The notes beneath the pieces are model-generated. The model saw only the letters and a list, made by a program, of their open reading frames with translations, was not told the DNA's origin and made no database searches. From assembly GCA_947359465.1 (NCBI GenBank), contig OX375878.1:78908416-78972415 (forward strand): DNA of 64,000 bases, read 5' to 3'. Of the stretch, positions 35,788-46,900 are shown one piece after another (position 1 is the stretch's first letter; each line of letters starts with the position of its first letter). This DNA comes from Metellina segmentata. Its lineage: Eukaryota > Arthropoda > Arachnida > Araneae > Tetragnathidae. Position numbers and translations under genes: made by a program.

Positions 35788-37736
35788 GCTTTTTGGATTT
35801 TGAAATGAAAGTTGGGAGAAATTTTAGGTTAGAGGCTTAGTATAATTTTGACCTCAAGTCAAAAGAAATGACAGCACACATTCAAGAGTATGCCATACAG
35901 ACCATTGCCTAACTCACTTCAAATGTATGGTTGAGATGTAGGATTTTCACCTACAAGAGAAGCCCACGACGGTTTATAAAATGGGAAAAATGGAATTTCT
36001 ATTCATGAGTGCCCATAGCAAGGAAAGTATATTATGACTATTTATGAATATAAAACTTTTCACTAGCTTTTTTTTTATTCAAACCAACATTTATTTAAAT
36101 ATTTCAGTATAAAAAGTAGGTTACAATAAGTTAGGTTGTTTCATGTTAAAACTTGAACATATGTTTACATTTACTGAGTATTAACAGTGAAAATAATGTT
36201 TTCCTCTTTTAACACAATGTATTGTGGTATTTCTTGAATGCAACAGTGCAATCAAAATATGCAACGCATCCTTCAAATGACTATATTATCAAATACAACA
36301 GCAACTGGATATTTTTCTCAAGTGGCAGCATGCAACATGTCATGTTACATTTTCACTTAAGAAAAAGTGGGATGCTGTAGATAATTGATGGTGTCTCAAG
36401 CAGTATCAAGGCTGTCAAAGCACTTACAAAATACCAAGTATTCTCTTATATCCTATTTTAATAGCAATTTAAGTTGCTCAGATACACAAATCTTACCAAA
36501 AAGTTATAATTCCAAAATTAGTACAAATGAAACACTTTCTTATAAGGCTTACATGACAATCCAGCAACTAGATTCCAATGTTTTTCTTTTATGGTTGTCA
36601 CTGCTTGGCACCAAAACTTTGAAAACCAAAAGAAAAATCTGCAAAAATATTTTTCCATTCGCTATTAGTTAAAAAAGAGAATTAAACTTTCATTGACCTT
36701 CGGTTAATTTTCAAAAAAGTTTCCAAAATTATCAAACTAGGAGTTATTGAGACAATTTTACTTATGATACACTTAGTCACCAAGGTTGGAAAATAGAAGT
36801 AAAAGTCGCCCGTGGCAGTCTTGCAGTATGTTTCTCGAAACCCAGCATGTAGTCACTGTTAAGTAGTATTTCCCTAGTAGTTCTTAAGCATGAGTAATTG
36901 AAGTATAGAAATATGAGAATATGGAACCTTCCAATAAATCCATAGCATCAACAAAAACTCCTTTTCGTGAAAATGGAAGTGTTACGGTGACAGAACACAT
37001 GTCGTAACTGTAACTAACATTGAATATTGTCCTAAAACCGTTGTGATTTAACACTGACATTCTGAATAAGCAACGTGATTTCTGTACTATAAGCACAACT
37101 TTGATTGCACTGTAATAATTTCTACTCCGCACATTTGTCTAAATATTTTCAATAAACAAGTCTGGGAGAATAAAAATATTTTTACCTGAAAATTAGTTTT
37201 AAAAGTAATTGTTTTTAAAACTTTCTGTAATATTATCACAAGTAATCTTTATGATTATTTTTCTCTTTGAAGTCTATCCAACATTATTAGTTAAAGTGAA
37301 TTGAAGAACCTTCTAACAAAAAAGTTGAAGGACATCAAGGGAAAAAATGGATGGATAAGGGATTTCATTTTTTAAAACCTCTGATGTGCTTTCATTGAGC
37401 AATACCACCAACATATAATTTTAATAGGATGTCTGGTAGACAACAATTTAAAGCTGAATATATTTTCTTTATTCCCCTTTAATTGATAAAAGTATGTTAA
37501 GTGTAGCACTTTTAAAATTAGTCTAACAAAGCTTAAATTTTTCAATGTTTTAAATACTATTACAAATGTCATTTTAATTCAATTTTCTTTTATTTAGAGA
37601 CAAGAAAACTCAAGATAAAAAATTTCAATGAAGTTACGGAAGATTGAAAAAAAATTTGGATATTGCTTGTGGAATTTTTGATTCAAATTTTAATAATTAC
37701 AGCTTAAAATTTCCATGCAAAACAAAATACTTTCAT
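35788..37736. other. Downstream flank of ZC3H15, nothing recognised
   Basis: AT-rich intergenic DNA between the SINE-B copy and the end of ZC3H15. Open frames at 36385-36672 and 36884-37132 show no recognisable domain. Confidence 0.4.
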
Positions 37737-37742
37737 TTTATT
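37737..37742 (-). other. ZC3H15: Candidate poly(A) signal of ZC3H15
   Basis: AATAAA on the minus strand, about 100 bases past the stop codon at 37844-37846 and within a normal distance for a short 3' UTR. Confidence 0.55.
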
Positions 37743-37843
37743 GCATAATAGTTTAAATAAAATCCCAACGCTGATTTTAAATATTATTCTGTACAAATTT
37801 CAGAGCCATTAGAACATGACACCAAGATTAATTCTAGCTCTCA

Positions 37844-37977
37844 TCAATCAACACCAAGATTCTGCAATACTTCATCTAAGTCATCAAGGTCTTCATCAAA
37901 CAAATTTTCATCAATAGGAACAGCATCAGCATTGGCGTCTTCTGTATCTGCCCCTCCTATAGCTGCTACTGGCTGGC
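37844..37977 (-). CDS. ZC3H15: ZC3H15 exon 11 (C-terminus)
   Basis: Codes residues 345-388 and the stop codon TGA (37844-37846). The end [20 protein letters not shown] matches the conserved acidic tail [20 protein letters not shown] of orthologues. The acceptor is AACAG|GCC. Confidence 0.95.
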
Positions 37978-40900
37978 CTGTTAGAGTGAAAAAAATTTCA
38001 CATAAGTTAATCATAAATAGGCTTAGTGCTAGGAAACTATTAAGAGCCTTAGATAAGAAATAACTTTTAGAATCAAGAATCTAATAAAGGGTAACAGGCT
38101 TATAAGCAACATGTACCAGATGTGAAACTGAAAGGAAGTACAATTCGGACTGAGACATTTTGTATGGCATACAAGTGGTATAAAAAGCACGTGTAGCTAA
38201 AATAAATAATTGCAATACATAATAATAAATAACAATAGTAATATAATTACATTGCTAGTAAAATGTAGGTAGAAGGCTGTCTGGTTTAAGAGAAAATTCA
38301 TTTTGTTTTCAGAGTTTTTTTGTTGATTACATCCAAGCAATACAAGATAGCACTAATAAGTTACTTGTTATTGCTTGAAATTCAACAGATAGTAACTCTT
38401 GTGTGTTTAAAAATCAGGGTGTCTACTAAATTTCTGTAGGTCCATTTCAGGACTTTTTGGAAACCTTTTAGAGACTTTCTAAAATGAATGCATGATCTGA
38501 TTTTACATAATTATGTGGGTCAGTTAGATACAATAATACTTTAAAATCACACTTTTTTTTTTTATTGCTTACAGTCTAATCTCGAGAAAAGAGGACCCGA
38601 CCCTAGTATCAAATTTCAGCTTTAATAAGCTGTTTTCTAAATACAATTTTAAAAATAAAGACAAACCATAAATCATGTCAAAGTAGATGAACATTAAACA
38701 AATACTCTATATTATATTCACTATTTTTGTTTTCAGAATACTTTAAATTTTAATAAACATTGAAGAAAAAATCAACAATTACTTTAAAAACATTTCGTAA
38801 TGTAAATTTTTTTTTTTTTATGTTTTATGCATCAAATGAAGTTGGTAAAAAAATTATATCCATTTGTGTATTGAAAACAAAACTGTCTCTGAATGTGGTT
38901 GGATTGGGGGAGTTACACCATTTTCATTTCTGTTTGCATAACTTCTTTGTCTAATTGTTCAATTTCATCATTTGCAGTTTGCATTATTTGCAATTTTCAT
39001 TATTTTATTTGTTTATGTTTAACTGCAGCCACCTTTTGTTTTCGTCTTAATTTTTTTTCTCCTTCCATCCATAAATGGACTTTTTTTTCTAATAAAGAGG
39101 AGATAAATTTCCGGGGACAAAATTATGATTTTGGGACCAGTTTTCCCGTTTTCAGCATATTTTCGGGATTTGTAGACACTGTGAAATTCATTACAAGTTC
39201 ATTAAATTTCCAGTCATGGATCTGTGCATCACTCAATACCTACAAAAGTGTTTAGATAATGCCTGCATTAAAGTACATATTATATCAAGGAGATGTAACA
39301 GTTTTAATACTTTGCAAATAAGCTCCAAGAAACAATTAATTAGCAAATAATTTTTCTAAAGCATCTAATTATTCAAATTTAATAAGAGCTAAACAAAAGC
39401 TTCGATTGATAAATTAATGCATAATTACCTTGACTACCTTCCCAATGTCTCTGTGAGGCAACAGTACCACCAGAAACCTCTTTTAGTTCTGCATTCAAGA
39501 AATCTGATGAAATTTCCAAGCATGGTCCATTCTACTCAAAAGAAATCAACAATCAAAAATTGTTTTTTTAAACATTTGTATAAAATTCACGTTAAATTAT
39601 CTATGCTTATAAACTACATATTCTGAAACAAAAACACAAAATATAAGAATAAGAATATTTAAATACTATACATCATCATCTTCTCTTGCTAGTTCAAATG
39701 CAGTTTCTCCTTCCTCTGTCTCGTCATCTGCAGCCATGTCAGGATTAAAGGTAAACATGTCACGACCACTCAACTAAAAATAAAAACATACTGTTACATT
39801 TGTCACAAAATGTTGTGCAACTAATTTAAAACAATGAAGTCTAATTTTAAATATTGGCATTCCATTGCTTTAGAATATTAACAATTACTAGGGGACCAGC
39901 CCCATGCTCGCTTCGCTCGCATCAATGAAGACATGTGTCCTAGCAGAAGGGATTGTTTACAAAATATCATATTCCAAACAAATATTTTTCAAATCTAAAT
40001 TTGCTTTTTTCCAGGAAAGATATATACAGTACCTCAAGAATCAGAATTCAAATGAAAACTTTTAACAAATTTTGACTCGAAATGTGAGCGCTGCTTTGGA
40101 AATTGAATACCCAGCACGTTGTTTGTGTGTACATTTGCCCAGAACTCGAGCCACCCACCCTTTTTCATTGAATTTGTTATCGAAAGTTGTAGTGCAAGCG
40201 TCTTGCTGAACTATAATTCATGGCCCTGAAAAGATCCTCCGCTGCCTTTGATTTCTATTATAAACTGCAACAGCTCAACTAAAAATTTTTTTTTTCAATA
40301 AAATTTCATACGATAAAGCTATAAATTCAATGGAGGCACGAGGCTTCGCGTAAACAAACAATCATACAATGTTGCCAAAACGCGATAACAAATAACGTCT
40401 TTTTTGCGTGTCACATAAGATAATTATATATATAGATTATCAAACATGCAATTGAATATATCTCCCTCTGTGATTTACTATCTCACTTATTTTATTTTAC
40501 TTTAAACAATTAATAAAAAAGCAGGAAATTTTTTTTTTTTACCCCAACATGGCGTCCTGCTTTAAATTCTGCTCGTTTTCTGTCTTCTTCTTTACGGCTG
40601 TTTTCTTGCCTTTCCTTTAGCTGCAAACAGAAATATACAATACATAAATAAATAAAGATTTAATCTAAGTAATTCTTTATGTAGTTGAAAAGCAGAAAAG
40701 TCCATTACCTTCTTCTTTTTCCAGAGTTGAAATGTTTCATATGTAATACGGGTTAAATTGGAACCTAATTGTGCTCTCTAAAATGCAAAGAAAAATAATT
40801 ATATTATTTATAAGGCTTTAAAGTTGGAAATTTTTAGAAAAAGCACAGTAAAATGTTTTTTAATAACGGAAAGATATAGACAAATTTTAAAAGATTTTGG

Positions 40901-43900
40901 TATGCCTAGTAAAAAAGTAAAAGCATAAGGTACTTTCCAATGTTTGCTATGATCAGTTGTCAAATTTTGAGAATGGCATGCAATAATTATAGATTGTATC
41001 TTTTGAGTAACATACTTTTTAAATGTACTTTATAACCATAAATCATCTTATTAATAAAATACTTATATTGATACAATACTTATCAACTAATGTTGTACAA
41101 AATTGCTTCACATTTTAATTTATTTTCTCTTTTAAGACATGTAAAATACTATTTTGAGGCATCCCCAAGTGATAAAAATGTTTGTGATTGATAAATACTT
41201 CTTCACAGGAAAAACGAAAATCGAATGACGAAAAAATCAGGATTAAGATCTAGTAATCGAATTGTTTTATTAATTTTAGAAAAGACAAATACAATACTTA
41301 AAATTAAATGAAATTCTTAAACTTCATCTCTACATTTCGGCGTTTTAGGAATCAACCAAAAAGTTGGGCCTTGCTTAATAGAAGCTATTTTAACACATTT
41401 TGGACTGTTTTTATGTAACAAGTTAAGGTATAGCTTAGTATAAAATCTTATCATCCTGTGTATAACTTATTTTCAGTGACATTTATTCTCTTCCAATGAA
41501 AATATAGAGCTTTAAATCGACCATGAAGGAAGCATCCAATAGCCTTGAAATTTGTACAGTGCATACATAATGGAAGTAAATGCAAGCTATATATTTACCT
41601 GAGTTTCAACTAAATCTTCTAAAGAAATTTCATCAGTTTTTTCTTCTTTTTTCTTATCTTTTTTAAGGACAAAGCCAGAAGGCAAGGCATGCCTGTAGTG
41701 ACATTTGCTGGCACCATTGGGGCATTCCCAAAACCATCCATATTTATTATTTTCTAAAGCATCTAAGAAGAACTTGCAAATCTGGAATAGGATAATGTAT
41801 TAAAATGAAAACTAGCTGTTAATAATTAAAGCAACTGTGATTTCAGAGAAAAATTTCTCAAGTTTAAAGGAGTTGCTTAGGTGTTACTTAATATTTAGTA
41901 TAATTTGGAACAATTTATTATCATGAATATTTTTTCGATAAATAAACCAACATTTATAAAATAGAAGCATAGCAAGTAAATGAGAAGAGATTTCTTCCTT
42001 CTAATTTGCTTTCTGCAAAGTAGTTTCTACATATACACACCTCTGAACTTTAATAAAAAGCTTATAGTTTTATGGTTAACAGTCAGGCTGCAAGGGCTAA
42101 TGCTAAAATTGCAAACACACTAAGAACTTGTTTCAAGAAACTAGATGTCTATTGTACATTGACAAACCCTGAAACTGCATTTAAAGGATGAAAGAGTTAT
42201 GTTGTCTCAAAGACATTAATTAATCATCATTCCAAAAGACTTAAACAAGTGCAATTCACCAAGAGCTGTGCAGATTTTTACAATCTTTTCCAGGTTTCAA
42301 GAAACAAAAGCGTGTCTCCAAGCCAAGTGGGAAATTATTGGTTTTGTTGACTTGTAAGGCACAAAGGCCTGATCAGGTAAAGCAATGTTTTTCCATGATA
42401 TGGACATAATATATTACAAGGAAAGTTTTTTAGACATAGAAGAAAGAAATGCATCCAGATAGTGTGGGCAAAGCCACTGAGTCACAAATGACAACAGATG
42501 TAGCTGATGACAACAGGACTAGGTGTAGACATCCTGGACTCTTAAAAGCATTTTGTCGATTCCTATTTTGAGAATTAAATTTATAGACAAGTTTTAAGCA
42601 ACATTAATGAAAATTAATACAATGGGATTCTGTGATATTCGACATGTTTAAATGCCTTTGAATATGTGGTAGAACTGCAAGCTGTAGAGAAAATGCTAGC
42701 AATGGTGTCTGTATATTCCAAGACATTATGCCTATTCTCTTCTGAGAATGAAATTGAATATTTAGAATATATTCCATCACTTACTGAACTCGTCTCCATA
42801 ACTGTTGTGAAGCAGTGGAGGGATTTATGCTTGAAACATACTTCTCCCAAGGTTCCCTATTGCTTTTATAGCATATTCAGCAAGTATTGGCTTTATAACT
42901 TTTGTTTTTCAGAAAAAAGGAAATTTTAGAATGGAATCAATACTAGTGGGTAGTTGAATTAACATTGCACTATAGCAACACAGTGGACTATTGACAATGG
43001 TCCAGAATCAATCCTGATGGGAATTAATACTAGATAAAAGAATATTTGTGGTTTTTGGAAGAAAACAACAAGTAGTGCTGAGACCAATATAGCACAAGAC
43101 ACGATTAACACAACAACACAACACGAAAAACTAGAGAAATCCCATTGTGACTGAGGCATTCCTAACGATACGAAATTACATAGTTTAAGAGGCAGATCAC
43201 TCAAAAAGTATACAAAATATGGAACATTTATGTTATACTTACAATATCTGTCTTGGGCATTTTCCGTTCAATTTCACCATGCTTTTTTTCTACTACTTCT
43301 TTCAATTTGGCTTCATCCCAATTTTCCATAAGATCTGAATGACGAACAACAAATTTATTTAATTAATTGAGTGACCAGTAAGCAAATTTTTTTAAATAGT
43401 TTCCAAGACGTTAAATTCAATGAACTTTTAATATGTTCAAATGTGCTTATCACCTATTTGGAGATACGTTTTAGTTCCTATTTAAAACATCTAGAACGTT
43501 TTAGTAAGACAATATCAAATATGATACAGTGATAAAAAGTTTACAAAACTCATTTACAGATGTAAGTTTATTTTTGTTTCTATAGATTTATTTTTAGTTT
43601 TTCCATATAACCTTTATTAAGGTAATCAAGCATTTATGCATTTAAAATTTCTACTTACTTGCTTCTATGCAGGCATAACAAAATTAATATACATTAGTTA
43701 TTGTTAATTTTTCAGTTGGGAGTGGGAAAATTTTATTCTAGTCTCTCAGTTTAACTTATATTTGAAAACTTAATTGTGGGCTGTAACACATTGGATTTAA
43801 AGAAACGATGATGTGAAGGTTCTACCAATGATGGGTGCAGTACATTCATTTCTCCAGGCTTAAAAGATGCACTCAAAGGCCAGCCTTTCTTCATTTAGTG

Positions 43901-46900
43901 CAAATCGATTGCTATGCGATCTCATTAACAAAGAAAACAGTAGTACTTTGTATATCCTTGCTGCAAACCCATCAACAAAGCCACTACTTTCAGGACAATA
44001 CAGATCTGCCAGTCATACTTGCGGTAGTTAATCCTTTCCAATAGCAGCTTTAGATTGTTGTACGTCTCCATAAAAACAGCATGTTCGATAGGTATGGATA
44101 GGCTAGTCCCCGTTATGCTGCAAACCCACCTAGAGACTCAGTTTTGATGCGCCTTTAAACAGCCGCCATTCATGGGGCTCAAGTGCATTGCAATCGCAAG
44201 GCATTACTACTATTAATTTTATACAGCAACAATCACTTGTTTATGCTAGAGCTTCGAAAAGTATGGACGAAATGAAAGGAACTTAATTGTGCTGTTTCGC
44301 ACTTATAAATAAATTATTGCTGGCCCTTGCACAATGACCTTCGGGAAGCCGCCAATAGAAACTTAGTGTGTATGAAGTAATAACTTATTTGTGTAAAGGA
44401 ATGATGAAATATGCCGCAACAATCTCATCTCCATGTATTTATCTTACAAAATAGCATTATATTACACGATAGCACCTATATAATGGAAAAAACGTCCATA
44501 TCTCTGCAATGAGAGCCAGTCAACTTTTTTTATGGTGATATTCGTGTTCAGCACATTGAAATCATTCAGAATTGGGTTCTTTCATCTAAGAAGCAATTTC
44601 ACTGTTGACCAGTGTTATTAAGAATCCTTAAATTAACTCTGAAGCTACAGGTGAATCTCATTATATGTATTCTGTTAATTTTGGTGGGTTATGCTAATAC
44701 TGAATCTTTTGTGACATACCTATACAAGATTTAAACTTCCCTTTCAATTTGTACATGAAAATACAAAAATTACATACAGCAGTCTCATTATATCTCTCAT
44801 AATCTCATTATATGTATTCTGTTAATTTTGGTGGGTTATGCTAATACTGAATCTTTTGTGACATACCTATACAAGATTTAAACTTCCCTTTCAATTTGTA
44901 CATGAAAATACAAAAATTACATACAGCAGAATTTAACAATACTTCTAAAAGTGGGGGATTCAATGATGACTATAACTTTTCTGAATCACTTCATTATTTA
45001 TGGATATAATGAATGAATATTTGGATATAATTTTTATAAGTAGAACATTTAAATAAATTTAAAATATTTTATAATAATATTAAAAAAATTAAGTGTACCT
45101 TCTTCATTGTCTCTAACATCACAATATACGTTTCTCTTTTCACTTTTCCTTTCAATGCTAAGGTCATGAGAGAATTTACACTTGTCTCCTTTAGTACAAC
45201 TTCCTTGTTTGTAGAAAGCACAGAGAACGGATTTTGGATCTGCACCTGCATTCAAATCATTACAATTTTACATGCATCGAGGAAAAATTTAAGACTGAAA
45301 CACAATTGACTGTGGAAAAAAGGAAATTCTAGAATGTTAAACTTCAGTTTTGCAGTAAAGATGATCAAAACATACAACATTTTTTAACATTTTATACAAT
45401 CGTTCATTTTTAACATCACTTAAACAAACAAAAAAAGGTTTTCTTTTGAATATGGATGAGCTATATGAGATCTAAGATAGATAAATATATCCTATATGAA
45501 ATTATTGAAATGAATAATATACAAGATTGTTTAGTATTAGCATATCTGAAATTTTTATGCATGTTCTTTTTGTAATCTGCATCTTATTTAAATGTAATTC
45601 AAGTTGGTGAGAAATTTCTTTATTTACAAAAATTGATCACAAGGTAGAAATTTAAAAGCTTTTTATAACGAGGTAAAAATTAGGAACAGAAATTCAAGCA
45701 TTAATAAGACCTAAACAATTATTTAGCTGCTAAAATGTTCCAACTGCAAGCATTTTAAATATTTGGTTTACATGGAGGAGTAAAAACACAAGGTGTGTAA
45801 TGACTAGTGTTTGGACTTTTTGACTATTTTGTATTGTTCATGTTTTTCATTGGATTATCTTCCAAACAACAATCAAAACTAAGATTTACAGCACTCAAAC
45901 CTAAATGACCAAATTAAAAGCACTCAACAGCAACTCATTTAGGGAAGTATTCTCTCTGGAACAATTGTTTACTGCAATCCAGTAGGAGGAAATGTTATTT
46001 TCAGGGGATTTAATTTTCTTTGTTTTATTGCATTGCATGAAGGACAAAATTTTACTTTATACCTGGGCAAGTTTGAATTAAAACTTAATCTCACAATTTC
46101 TCAAACAAGTTAAAAGGGAATTTTCTTTCAAAATAAAAATGTAGATTTTATTTATAAGGGCATTTTCTTGTTGAAAATGTTTCAGGTCAACATCCAGCCA
46201 CTTTACTCACTCAATGATAACAAACAATATTACACAACTGTAAGTATTTTCATAGAGCATAGGATTGGTTGTGTTAAATGGCAAAGATGTTTAGGTTCTC
46301 CCAAACAAATGGAAAAGGTTCAACTCAGTTCTTGTTTGTAAAAATAAAATTCAAATGAGCAAAATACAAATAACCACTAATTTCAAATCCTGGTTTCATC
46401 TATGCTACAAAGCTTTAAAATAGCACTATTCCTTCAAAATCACATTCATAAGTATTTTAAGATATAAAACATGACAAGTTCAAGGTAAAACAATAACTAC
46501 TGAAATACCCTTTTCAACTTTTTGCACAGTGACAGGTTTGAACAATGCAAGTTCATCAATTTTCTTATCATTCTTCTTATCTGCTGTTTTTGTCAAATCT
46601 GCCTATAAAAATTATAAATTTTCTTAAATATAGAACAATCATATATAATTTATAATCATACATCATTCGTAGTTTATCATAATAAATCACATAAATTTAA
46701 TTTCTTTACTAATACCTTCAATAACAAGAAATAATAAAATACCTTTCTTGCACTTTGATTTCCAGTTTTGACTTGATGTTGCACTTGTTGAATAAACTTC
46801 TGATTTTTAGCACCTTTTTTGTTTTTCAGACCAAATGTTTTGTCCTAGAAAAATTCAAAATTGAATCTTATCACCTGTTTGTTTTTAAGACATTGATCTT

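Noticed and set aside
38893..39255. 120-codon plus-strand frame in ZC3H15 intron 10
   Set aside because: Phe/Ser/Cys-rich, no domain, and largely inside the hAT-like element.
42614..42929. Overlapping 78-87-codon frames on both strands in ZC3H15 intron 5
   Set aside because: No recognised domain, and the flanking exons join directly in phase without them.
43835..44340. Intronic segment of different texture in ZC3H15 intron 4, with a 69-codon frame
   Set aside because: Possibly an insertion, but I found no inverted ends, target duplication or protein similarity to support a call.
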